Positions 48,476 to 56,037 of a stretch of DNA of 59,243 nucleotides are shown here, in pieces. The stretch lies in IMG/VR virus record IMGVR_UViG_3300022690_001351, positions 1-59,243 of that record; one strand, given 5' to 3'. The stretch is from a virus. Each line of letters begins with the position of its first letter. The first letter of the stretch is position 1. Both the position numbers and the translations under genes were made by a program. Below the pieces are notes generated by a model that saw nothing but the letters and a program-made list of their open reading frames with translations, was not told the DNA's origin and ran no database searches.

Positions 48476-48801
48476 TGGTAATTAGGTGTGCATACAATAC
48501 AACGAGATACAGGCTAGCTATTTTGTGCGCATGCCATAAACATAAATAAGGTTTTACCACATCTTATGTTATATGGAGTTAATCTATGTTGGAGTCGTTA
48601 GTTAGGGTAGTGATTGCATAGGATTAACACTTGGTTACCATCATTTTGTTTTATGCTCGTGTCCAAAAACCAAAGTTCAGCTGACAACGGTTAGACGGTA
48701 AAAAGCAGGTCAGCGGATATGATTCTTCTAAGTCCGTCCACGAGCAACCTTAATTATTGCGGAGATACGATCTTTTAGAGAAAATTAAAAAAGATACTAC
48801 G
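48476..48801 (+). other. Intergenic region without a supported gene, with structured RNA candidate
   Basis: 326 bases without a convincing reading frame. ATAAG and CTTAT near 48545-48565 form a weak hairpin. The stretch 48655-48745 is described separately. The rest holds nothing I recognise. Confidence 0.6.
48655..48745 (+). ncRNA. Candidate structured RNA with pseudoknot
   Basis: GCTCGTG (48655-48661) pairs with CACGAGC (48739-48745). Inside, GCTGAC (48680-48685) pairs with GTCAGC (48709-48714), and GACGG in that loop (48694-48698) can pair with CCGTC (48734-48738) next to the outer stem, making a pseudoknot. TTAGA and TCTAA give another possible contact. It does not match tRNA, hammerhead or group I consensus that I know. 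Confidence 0.45.
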
Positions 48802-49068
48802 ATGACTGATAAATTTCCAAAATATATAAATGGTAGGATTACATTTCATGATCAACATAAGGTGCAATTTGTATACCTCGAGAAATTTAAAAATAATGAT
48901 GACAGCATTGAAATAGAATGTCCAATTATTAAGAATATTAATATTAGTAAAGAAGATAAACTAAGACTTATGGAACATAACAAAATATTTCATTTACACT
49001 GTGGAACTTTTTTTGATGTCAAAATGGAAGTAACAAAAGAAATTTATAAGATTATAGAAATTTACTAA
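48802..49068 (+). CDS. Hypothetical protein
   Basis: 88 residues from ATG 48802 (MTDKFPKYINGRITFHD), matching the MTD start common here; an in-frame TTG at 48757 is less likely. Weak ribosome site. Beta-rich. Function unknown. Confidence 0.5.
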   Translation: MTDKFPKYINGRITFHDQHKVQFVYLEKFKNNDDSIEIECPIIKNINISKEDKLRLMEHNKIFHLHCGTFFDVKMEVTKEIYKIIEIY

Positions 49069-49075
49069 TCAACTT

Positions 49076-49100
49076 TAACTTAACTTAACTTAACTTAACT
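49076..49100 (+). repeat. TAACT tandem repeat before a ribosome site
   Basis: Five tandem TAACT units end 2 bases before AAGGAG and ATG 49113. Copy number could vary by slippage and alter the leader, though the ribosome-site spacing itself would not change. Confidence 0.8.
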
Positions 49101-49112
49101 TAAGGAGACGCT

Positions 49113-49568
49113 ATGACTGATGAGAAAAAACCTAAATCTAACCCAAGACCTAAATCTAACAAAAAACCAGAAGAAATCTCAACGAAGACTGGATTCATAG
49201 TAGTGGCATTATTATTATGTTTTGGAACTTGTACAGTATTATTGCATGAGCCTATTACACCCCCCTCCCCCTCACCTGAACAACAGGCTACTAGGGATAG
49301 AGAACAGTCTGAAGCTGATAGTGAAAGAAAAGCAATATCACTATGTAAAAGGGCTGTTGAAAAAGCTGCCGAAGGTTCTGCGGTTGATTTTGCTTGGGGT
49401 ACTGCCTATGGCGTTGATATGGAAGATGGTGTTTGGTGGATTCATTTACCGAACACTAAAGTACAAAACGCTTTTGGAGTATGGATAACATATAAGGCTC
49501 TATGCACAGTATATCCAGATGATCACATAGAAAACTTTGCTATGAATCAGGGTGTAACACAGTATTAA
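49113..49568 (+). CDS. Single-span membrane protein with extracytoplasmic domain
   Basis: 151 residues: a basic, Pro-rich head, one span at about 27-44, a Pro/Glu linker, and a folded domain with two Cys (SLCKRAVEKAA and ALCTVYPDDH). AAGGAGACGCT precedes the ATG. It ends 4 bases into the tape-measure gene on the other strand. Function unknown. Confidence 0.6.
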   Translation: MTDEKKPKSNPRPKSNKKPEEISTKTGFIVVALLLCFGTCTVLLHEPITPPSPSPEQQATRDREQSEADSERKAISLCKRAVEKAAEGSAVDFAWGTAYGVDMEDGVWWIHLPNTKVQNAFGVWITYKALCTVYPDDHIENFAMNQGVTQY

Positions 49569-51481
49569 ATAGTATTCTGACCAACATTGAAGTTAGGCAT
49601 ATTCTTTGATTGCGTATTAACTTGAGTGCCTTGAGGTAGGTTATTAAAATTAACATCTACAATTGCACTTGATTCAGGGGATTTGCCTTGCTGTGATGCT
49701 GTGGTTTGTGTGGGAGATGGGGCTGCTGTGGGTATAGATGCAGTAGGTGCAGTGGGCCCAACAAAATTAGTTTTATCTAAAGCTGCCCTAAGTGCTAATT
49801 TTGTTTTGGCTATCTCCCCTGGTGTTACTGAGGCAAGCCTTTCTTTGATAGTCTGGATAGGCGTTCCTAATGCTTGAGCTGCAAATTTTTTAGCTACTTC
49901 TGCTCTTTTTATTTCTCTTTCTTTTTCAAGTTTTTCAAAAAATGGAATTCTTGCAGGCTTTGCAGCTAAACCTATAAGCTTCCCAAATCTACTTGTTAAC
50001 GTCTCAACTTGTTTTATTTCTTTAAAAAGACCAAATAATTGAAAAAATTTAAGACCAGCATTAAAAGTCTCTATAAATACATCACCTAAAATAGCAATTG
50101 CGAGACCTGCCGCCGCTATTCCAGCAGCAAAAACCAGAAATGTTACGGCTGCAGGTGTTAAAGCTAAACTTAATAAGCCAACTGCTATAGCTAATGGCCC
50201 TAATACAGCAGTCAATCCTAGTGCTAATAGAATCATCGATTTTGTTCGTGGACTTAATTTTTTAAATCCCTCTGCCATTTTTTGTATTGTAGCAGTAAGC
50301 CCTTTCATTTTGTTTTTTAAATCAGTAGTTTTAACTATAGAATCACCAAACACTGCAGATGCGAGAAAAACATTATCTTTTAATGTAGAAAATACACCTG
50401 CAAGTGATTGAGATTGTTTTTCCATGGCATTAAATGCTATGCCACCTTTTTTTGTCATATTCCTCATGACGCTTGTTATTAAGTCAAATTTTATCTTTCC
50501 TTTTTCTGCTAATTTAAATATTTGATCCTTGGTTAAGTTAAGTCTTTTTGCTAACCTATCTATGACTGGGATTCCTCTTTCACTAAGTTGTAATAACTCC
50601 TCCGTCATAGCCTTACCTTTATTTTTAATTTTAGCGAAGATGGCAGACATATCTGTCAAAGGCGTTTTAGTCACGGAGGCAATATCACCGAGCAACTTTA
50701 ATCTATCATTCAATTCACCTGTTGTTACGCCAGCGGCTAATAATTGAGTAGCTGCCTTTCCTATTCCCTCTAATTGGAAAGGCGTTTTTGCTGCAAAATC
50801 TGTTAAAGATTTTACGACTTGTTTTGCTTTTTCTGTACTGCCGGTTAATGAGTCAAAAGATATTTGCATTGTTTCTATTTTTGCAGATGCAACTAACGCA
50901 CCAATGCCTAAAAGAGCAATAGGAGCAGTAAGCCTTAAAGTTACTGCCCTTCCTGCATCTCTCATTGATCTACTTACTTTATTCATGCTCCTAGAAAGTG
51001 TAACGCTACTTACAGCAGCTTTTCTCATTGATGCAGCAGCTTTTCTCATTGATGTGGCTAATTTTATAGTGGCTACAGTAGCCTTTTTCGCCGCAGCTGC
51101 AGTTGTCGCAGTTGTCGCAGCAACCCTGGCTAGAGCAGTAGAATTTAACCTAGCAAAAGCGGTGTATTTTCTAACACTTGTAGCCACATTTCTCGTCGCA
51201 ACTGTAGTCTTTCTCGTCGCAGTGGTAACTTGAACCGTAGCCACCGTAGCCGCCTTCGTAGCCGCAGCCGCAGCCGCAGTAGCCGCAGTAACCTTACCTA
51301 TTGACGCAGAATTGATTGACGCACTTTGAGCCGCAGTTTTCATTGAATTAGACATCTTTTTAAATGATGCATTGCTTTTTAATGCACTTTTATTCATGGC
51401 GTCCATCGATACTTTAATCCTCTTCGCAACCGCTGAGAACTTATCTATTGCCTGTATAATAAATGAAATGTCTGTAGCCAT
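49565..51481 (-). CDS. Tape measure protein
   Basis: 638 residues. The first 170 are Ala/Thr/Lys/Arg repeats. Then the typical tape-measure domain (MQISFDSLTGSTEKAKQVV, LTDFAAKTPFQLEGIGKAAT, LAERG-like LQLSERGIPVIDRLAKRL). Hydrophobic spans at about 420-470. It sets tail length and is short for its class. AAAGGTTCAGT precedes the ATG. Confidence 0.88.
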   Translation of the reverse strand: MATDISFIIQAIDKFSAVAKRIKVSMDAMNKSALKSNASFKKMSNSMKTAAQSASINSASIGKVTAATAAAAAATKAATVATVQVTTATRKTTVATRNVATSVRKYTAFARLNSTALARVAATTATTAAAAKKATVATIKLATSMRKAAASMRKAAVSSVTLSRSMNKVSRSMRDAGRAVTLRLTAPIALLGIGALVASAKIETMQISFDSLTGSTEKAKQVVKSLTDFAAKTPFQLEGIGKAATQLLAAGVTTGELNDRLKLLGDIASVTKTPLTDMSAIFAKIKNKGKAMTEELLQLSERGIPVIDRLAKRLNLTKDQIFKLAEKGKIKFDLITSVMRNMTKKGGIAFNAMEKQSQSLAGVFSTLKDNVFLASAVFGDSIVKTTDLKNKMKGLTATIQKMAEGFKKLSPRTKSMILLALGLTAVLGPLAIAVGLLSLALTPAAVTFLVFAAGIAAAGLAIAILGDVFIETFNAGLKFFQLFGLFKEIKQVETLTSRFGKLIGLAAKPARIPFFEKLEKEREIKRAEVAKKFAAQALGTPIQTIKERLASVTPGEIAKTKLALRAALDKTNFVGPTAPTASIPTAAPSPTQTTASQQGKSPESSAIVDVNFNNLPQGTQVNTQSKNMPNFNVGQNTI

Positions 51482-51498
51482 ACTGAACCTTTAATACC

Positions 51499-51524
51499 GA
51501 CGGCTTGCTTATTAGTGAGCCGTC
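51499..51524 (-). promoter_or_regulatory. Hairpin in the tape-measure leader
   Basis: GACGGCT (51499-51505) pairs with AGCCGTC (51518-51524), a 7-bp stem about 20 bases before the tape-measure start. It may tune translation or be a late pause. Confidence 0.45.
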
Positions 51525-51572
51525 TATAACGATGAAATCTCGTATAGTGTATGAGGTTTAATCTGAATTGTA

Positions 51573-51611
51573 AATAAAAAACTCCGCACGCCTAGACAGT
51601 ATACGGAGTTT
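51573..51611 (-). terminator. Terminator after the Ntn-hydrolase gene
   Basis: AAACTCCG (51579-51586) pairs with CGGAGTTT (51604-51611), an 8-bp stem; on the minus strand a T-rich run follows. It separates the small-gene group at 51667-52836 from the tape measure. Confidence 0.75.
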
Positions 51612-51666
51612 AGAAAGACGCTATAAAGATGATTATATTATTATAAATTATGCAGTGTCAAGAGAT

Positions 51667-52218
51667 TTATAGGTTTTTTATATACATAGGACCGCGGACA
51701 TCAGAATTTATTGCTTCGGCGGATTCTAATGCAGCTAGTATCCTTTTTTCTGGGTCTTTATCATCTTTTGTAGTCCAAAGCGAACCTCGTGCTGGTGTAT
51801 TGCCATCACCAATAGCATGCCCGCATTTATGACAAATTAATACATCATAACTATATCTAATGCAATAAAGAACACCCTTGTAACCTATTAACATATCTCC
51901 TACAAAAGTATCTCTATTTTCTGAAATTACTGCATACCCTGCATCCTTAAATATTTTGCGGAGATTTTCAATAACTGTAGTTCTTATAAATTTCTCATCG
52001 GAATCATTTTGATCAAGACGAATAGGATTAAAATTATAAGTTACAATGTCTATCATTTTATTACGACCTGTAATGCCAATTAAGAATTGATCATATTCAG
52101 TTTTAATCTCAAAAATTTTATTTTGATGAGATGTTATATATGTATCTTCGTCATTTATACAGGAATCAGCCCCCATATAAACCTTGCCTTGATCTTCAAT
52201 TCCTACAATACACGTCAT
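51667..52218 (-). CDS. Ntn-hydrolase, proteasome/HslV-like
   Basis: 183 residues. MTCIVGIEDQGKVYMGADSC has the pattern of proteasome-beta and HslV proteins, in which removal of Met exposes the nucleophile Thr2; Asp and Ser/Cys follow as in AADS. HAIGDGNTPARGSLW and ALESAEAINSDVRGPMYIKN match the later conserved parts. No ATPase partner is nearby, so it may use a host ATPase or act alone. Located between tail chaperone and tape measure genes. Confidence 0.75.
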   Translation of the reverse strand: MTCIVGIEDQGKVYMGADSCINDEDTYITSHQNKIFEIKTEYDQFLIGITGRNKMIDIVTYNFNPIRLDQNDSDEKFIRTTVIENLRKIFKDAGYAVISENRDTFVGDMLIGYKGVLYCIRYSYDVLICHKCGHAIGDGNTPARGSLWTTKDDKDPEKRILAALESAEAINSDVRGPMYIKNL

Positions 52219-52247
52219 AGTTACTCCTTTTTAAAATTAAAAATAGA

Positions 52248-52445
52248 TTAAATTACTTCTTGCTCTATAGCATGGTCAATAGCTTTTCTTATCAGAGAAC
52301 TTTGATATACTACTGGGGTGCCATATTTCCTGTCTTTATTAGCTTCCATAGCTACTTTTTCTAAATATTTCTTTTGCCTGAAAGGAAGGTGTATTGAAAA
52401 TGTCACCGCCTTTTCATCATCATTCTTGTCTTTATCCTCAGTCAT
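52248..52445 (-). CDS. CopG-like ribbon-helix-helix protein
   Basis: 65 residues. AVTFSIHLPFRQKKYLEKVA, then VYQSSLIRKAIDHAIEQEVI, fits a strand-helix-helix repressor. Overlaps the upstream gene by 8 bases. Possible regulator of the 52808 promoter. Confidence 0.65.
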   Translation of the reverse strand: MTEDKDKNDDEKAVTFSIHLPFRQKKYLEKVAMEANKDRKYGTPVVYQSSLIRKAIDHAIEQEVI

Positions 52446-52776
52446 TTTCAGCCTCTTTTATTTTTAATAATCTATTATACTCTTTATCAGTAATACCAGC
52501 ATGACATTGGGCAACGTCAAGTTCTTCAACAGCCTCATCAACTCTTTCAACAGCCTCATCATACTCCCTTTTGGCATCCCTTATTGCACCTTCTTTTTTT
52601 AATGATAAAACCTTAATCCTAGCGGCTGTTAAGTCTATTTCACCTGTTAATATTTCATGTAAAAATGTAAATGATTCAAATACTGCATCAGGCACTGCTA
52701 ACTTTGAGTCACCACACCATGTTCTTACTTCTTCTCTGGTTATGGTTTTATATTTAAGTCTTTTTTCCTCAGTCAT
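52438..52776 (-). CDS. Helical hypothetical protein
   Basis: 112 residues from ATG 52776 (GGAGATAAAA before it; the frame is open upstream into the promoter). Charged helix pair at the end (KREYDEAVERVDEAVEELDV). Function unknown. Confidence 0.55.
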   Translation of the reverse strand: MTEEKRLKYKTITREEVRTWCGDSKLAVPDAVFESFTFLHEILTGEIDLTAARIKVLSLKKEGAIRDAKREYDEAVERVDEAVEELDVAQCHAGITDKEYNRLLKIKEAEND

Positions 52777-52807
52777 TTTTATCTCCATGTTAAACATATC
52801 ACAACAT

Positions 52808-52836
52808 AGCATATAATAACTAGTTGTGTATGTCAA
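52808..52836 (-). promoter_or_regulatory. Minus-strand promoter
   Basis: TTGACA (52836-52831), 17 bp and TATGCT (52813-52808). It lies 6 bases after the end of the tail chaperone extension and drives 52776-51667. Confidence 0.65.
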
Positions 52837-52842
52837 GACATT

Positions 52843-53034
52843 TTAATAGCCATCCCTTTTTTCTTTGGCGTTGTTCTCCCTGTTTTTTCTATGTGTGAAT
52901 TTAGCTGTTTGATATACTTGAGGAAGTGGCATGTTCTCAAAAGATTTTATATCCCCTAAATGACTATAGTTAGCAAGACTGAAAATGAGATAATCAAGTT
53001 CCTCAATCGCTCTATCTCCTAGAACGTGATAGGC
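52843..53034 (-). CDS. Frameshift extension of the tail assembly chaperone
   Basis: At T-TTT-TTG (53040-53034) a -1 slip joins the chaperone to 63 more residues (AYHVLGDRAIEELDYLIFSL to EKRDGY) ending at TAA 52843. The frame has no start of its own. This matches the G/GT frameshift of long-tailed phages. The full form would be about 226 residues. Confidence 0.75.
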   Translation of the reverse strand, partial: AYHVLGDRAIEELDYLIFSLANYSHLGDIKSFENMPLPQVYQTAKFTHRKNRENNAKEKRDGY

Positions 53035-53522
53035 AAAAAATTCTTTATATATGCTCCCAATACTCCCTCTTCATCAGCCGCCTCAAGCTCGCCATGTAAA
53101 TGGTCATTAAGTGGAATCTCACCATCAATCTTACAGCAATCCTCTAAAATTAAAATTTCTTTTAATGCTTTATAGCAATCTTCAATGTCAACTACCGTGG
53201 AACTTAATAATTGAAATGTGATTTGCCTAGGTGTTAAATCAGCTACTATATCTACAGATTCTTCTTCTTCTTCTTCGTTCTTTGATTTGGATAAAGTGTC
53301 TCTTGCTTTCTCAATTGCATCGTCTGATAGGTCTTTTGCTAAATCAGCGAAATTTTTACGAAATACTTGAGCAATAAGTCGTTTTAATTTTCTGCATGGC
53401 TTTTTTAAGACTTTATTTCTTGTAGGGGCTTTGATGACAAGATAAGTGCCTTCATGATCTGCAACGCCAGCTTTGGAATATTTTATTGGAGTAGTTAGTT
53501 GAAATGTAAAATCTTCTTTCAT
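53019..53522 (-). CDS. Tail assembly chaperone, short form
   Basis: 167 residues. FQLTTPIKYSKAG, then APTRNKVLKKPCRKLKRL, is usual for Mu gp41-type tail chaperones, followed by an acidic run (NEEEEEESVDIVADL). It sits between the tube and the tape measure. The last residues (NFLPITF) are replaced in the long frameshift form. Starts with an overlap of TAATG. Confidence 0.75.
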   Translation of the reverse strand: MKEDFTFQLTTPIKYSKAGVADHEGTYLVIKAPTRNKVLKKPCRKLKRLIAQVFRKNFADLAKDLSDDAIEKARDTLSKSKNEEEEEESVDIVADLTPRQITFQLLSSTVVDIEDCYKALKEILILEDCCKIDGEIPLNDHLHGELEAADEEGVLGAYIKNFLPITF

Positions 53523-53677
53523 TATTTTTCCTCTATTGGATTATTAATTTCAGGATTAAGCTCAACTTTAATTGTTCCTTGAATAGATTTGATTGGTCGA
53601 ACCATTTGTATTTTTACATCTATAGGCATACTATAATCAAATGTCTCATAAAAAAGAAACTCTGACAGTGTAACCAT
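53522..53677 (-). CDS. Small hypothetical protein (51 residues)
   Basis: MVTLSEFLFYETFDYSMPID, then VKIQMVRPIKSIQGTIKVEL. Its stop overlaps the chaperone start (TAATG), so both are coupled. Beta-rich. Possibly a small tail-assembly factor. Confidence 0.5.
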   Translation of the reverse strand: MVTLSEFLFYETFDYSMPIDVKIQMVRPIKSIQGTIKVELNPEINNPIEEK

Positions 53678-53707
53678 AATAATTTCCTATACATGTTATA
53701 TACATAA

Positions 53708-53736
53708 TATATAGAGAATATATATATGATTGTCAA
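53708..53736 (-). promoter_or_regulatory. Minus-strand promoter between tube and chaperone genes
   Basis: TTGACA (53736-53731), 17 bp and TATATA (53713-53708). It would drive the chaperone separately from sheath and tube. Confidence 0.6.
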
Positions 53737-53746
53737 GGGGAGGGGG

Positions 53747-54136
53747 CTATACCGCAGAAGCAGACATCCATTCAAGATCAATTGCACCATCAAAAGCAAG
53801 AGCTACAGTATAAATATTTGTTAATATAGCGTTATTAAAAGTTCTGGTAATACCTTCATTGACCCACTGTACAGAATGACCATTTGGGATATTGCTAACC
53901 TTTAATGCACGAGCAGATTCAATTAGTTCTGATGTGTTTTTAAAAGAAAATTTAAAGCTGCTGAAACGAGTTTCACCATTATCAGCAATCACAGCCTCAA
54001 ATGCACCGCCGCCAGCAGACAGAGTAGTTATAGATTGTTCTCCAAGACCCTCATCATACTCAAAAGAATTTGGTACGATCAAAAATCCAACGTTGTCTAT
54101 TATGACTTGTGGTAATGTAATAGCTAATTGTACCAT
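53747..54136 (-). CDS. Tail tube protein
   Basis: 129 residues. GFLIVPNSFEYDEGLGEQS, then KFSFKNTSELIESARAL and GAIDLEWMSASAV, with size and position right after the sheath, fit a Mu gpM-like tube. It forms the inner tail channel. Confidence 0.82.
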   Translation of the reverse strand: MVQLAITLPQVIIDNVGFLIVPNSFEYDEGLGEQSITTLSAGGGAFEAVIADNGETRFSSFKFSFKNTSELIESARALKVSNIPNGHSVQWVNEGITRTFNNAILTNIYTVALAFDGAIDLEWMSASAV

Positions 54137-54151
54137 TTCGAAATCCTTTTA

Positions 54152-55699
54152 TTATGCTGCTATATCGAACACAATTTGTGTTGTTCCACGAAATTCTCTA
54201 GCTTGGACAACAAGTGGTGTTTGCATGTCAATTCTCACAAAACCATCTATTAAGATTGTATTTACAACAAGATTTTGTTTAAAAAATTGTATATTTTCCT
54301 CGCCCGCCCTAGTAAGTACAAAATCGACCTTTGATAATATATCATATAATCCAGTCAAGAATCCTGCTATTTGATCCGCATCAGCAAAATTTCTCTGAGC
54401 AATAGACTGTCCAGGATCAGTAAGACGATGTTGTGGATATGCAACTCTTAAATTATTAACAAAGAATTCACGCACACCTCTGGAAGTTCTTACTACATTC
54501 TGGAATTTAAATGTCTTATCAGGTTGTCCAGCATTATTTGTTTTATACGTGGTAACAATTTCACCCATTAATACTTTACGATTATTTTGATCATTTTCAA
54601 TAACACTTATACCTACATCATTTAATGAATTAATTTCAAGTTGTGTCCAGTGAACATCCTGATCAATAACTGATAAATTATTCAGTGGAGTATTAAAATA
54701 TGGTAGGCTGGCAATAGCAGTGCCTCCTGTAGTGTCTCTAGCTCCATTCACTGAAGTGACAAGTCTAGAAAGATTTGAGCCATCTGTTAATCTAAGTGAA
54801 TCTATAGCTGCAAAAAGAGCGGCTATATTTGCATCAAGCTCGAACTCCATTGAGCCTTTATATAATGCCTTGTCTACTTTTTGATTACCAAGTACGATAA
54901 GATTTAATGTATCTTCTCCGTCTCCGATAGTATCCAATGCACTAAACGTATCAGTAATTGATACATATGCAGAACCATCAAGTATATTATTTTCAACGTT
55001 GCTTCTTGCATCAAGAAAATCTGTAAATTCAATACGATCATAAGTACTTGGAAATGCGATTGTTTGATAACGCAATTTATCAGAAATAACACCAAATAAA
55101 GTAGTCAGGCTAGGATTTGTAAGACCACCTGTCATTGCTGTTAGACTTGTTGTAATACCTGCAACGCTGCCTGTTACTTCCAAGCCTATTGTATTACCTT
55201 CTAAACCACCTTGAACTGCTGTTAAAGTCACAACACCCGCTGTATTTCCTGCTGTAGTTGGATTTGTTAAATCTGCTGTAATTGCTGTAACCAACTTTGC
55301 TGCTACAACGGCTTCAGTGTCCCCGCTTACAATATCAACATTAAGACTATTATTTTTTCTTGATCCTATATTAACAACGAGCGTACCATTTTCTGTGGCA
55401 GTACCTGCAAATGTAATAGTACCTGTAGCATCAACAGCCGAGCCGTCATCATCTAAGCCTATTGCATCAATTTGTGTTAATTGATTTATTCTTTTAAACA
55501 TCCGCACTTGTGAGGCAAGCATAGAATTTATGCCGAAGAATGTATCTTCAGATGAGTCATTTAATATATTTTCTATTAATGCACCGCTTGTAGCAGTGGC
55601 AGCTGAAGTTTGCTGACCAACCAACAAAACCTTTTGCGGCTCGTTTGAGATTATTTGAGTAGCTGGTAAAATAACTAAAGTAATATTAGGATTAGTCAT
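54152..55699 (-). CDS. Tail sheath protein
   Basis: 515 residues. PQKVLLVGQQTSAATATSGA, a variable middle with a beta insert, and the C-terminal segment LTDPGQSIAQRNFADADQIA, then GLYDILSKVDFVLT, match Mu gpL-like contractile sheaths. The start lacks a ribosome site; it has its own promoter at 55741. Confidence 0.88.
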   Translation of the reverse strand: MTNPNITLVILPATQIISNEPQKVLLVGQQTSAATATSGALIENILNDSSEDTFFGINSMLASQVRMFKRINQLTQIDAIGLDDDGSAVDATGTITFAGTATENGTLVVNIGSRKNNSLNVDIVSGDTEAVVAAKLVTAITADLTNPTTAGNTAGVVTLTAVQGGLEGNTIGLEVTGSVAGITTSLTAMTGGLTNPSLTTLFGVISDKLRYQTIAFPSTYDRIEFTDFLDARSNVENNILDGSAYVSITDTFSALDTIGDGEDTLNLIVLGNQKVDKALYKGSMEFELDANIAALFAAIDSLRLTDGSNLSRLVTSVNGARDTTGGTAIASLPYFNTPLNNLSVIDQDVHWTQLEINSLNDVGISVIENDQNNRKVLMGEIVTTYKTNNAGQPDKTFKFQNVVRTSRGVREFFVNNLRVAYPQHRLTDPGQSIAQRNFADADQIAGFLTGLYDILSKVDFVLTRAGEENIQFFKQNLVVNTILIDGFVRIDMQTPLVVQAREFRGTTQIVFDIAA

Positions 55700-55740
55700 A
55701 TAAATTTTTATTTTGCAACAAAAACCTTATCAATAATATT

Positions 55741-55769
55741 ATCTTATGCTTATAAAACAGCCCTGTCAA
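55741..55769 (-). promoter_or_regulatory. Promoter of the sheath gene
   Basis: TTGACA (55769-55764), 17 bp and TAAGAT (55746-55741), about 40 bases before the sheath start. Sheath and tube are needed in large amounts. Confidence 0.65.
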
Positions 55770-55782
55770 ACATTTTTTTTAA

Positions 55783-56025
55783 TTAATCTTTCTTTTTAGT
55801 GATAGATTTTTCAGCGGGCTTTTTGGTAGGCTTTTCACTGATAATTTCTATATCCTTATCTCGAAGGCGATTCCTCCAGAATTTATCTTTTATAATTTCT
55901 TTATCATCCGTATTAAGAATTATGATGTCATTTATTTTATATTTTTTTAATGTGCCACTGGACTTTCCATCAAATAAGACGCAGCCAGTAAAATTCTTTA
56001 TTATATTAAATTGTATTTTTTTCAT
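55783..56025 (-). CDS. DUF2635-like protein (Mu gp38 position)
   Basis: 80 residues. KDKFWRNRLRDKDIEII matches the W-R-x-R-L-x-D-x-D end of DUF2635, and it lies just before the sheath as in Mu. A Lys-rich tail follows (KPTKKPAEKSITKKKD). AAAGGAG is upstream. Function in tail assembly unknown. Confidence 0.65.
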   Translation of the reverse strand: MKKIQFNIIKNFTGCVLFDGKSSGTLKKYKINDIIILNTDDKEIIKDKFWRNRLRDKDIEIISEKPTKKPAEKSITKKKD

Positions 56026-56037
56026 TTTAAACTCCTT

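Noticed and set aside
48655-48745. Possible tRNA, hammerhead or group I intron
   Set aside because: The outer stem has tRNA-like length, but there is no T loop, no anticodon arm, no hammerhead core (CTGATGA, GAAA) and no matching P7 sequences.
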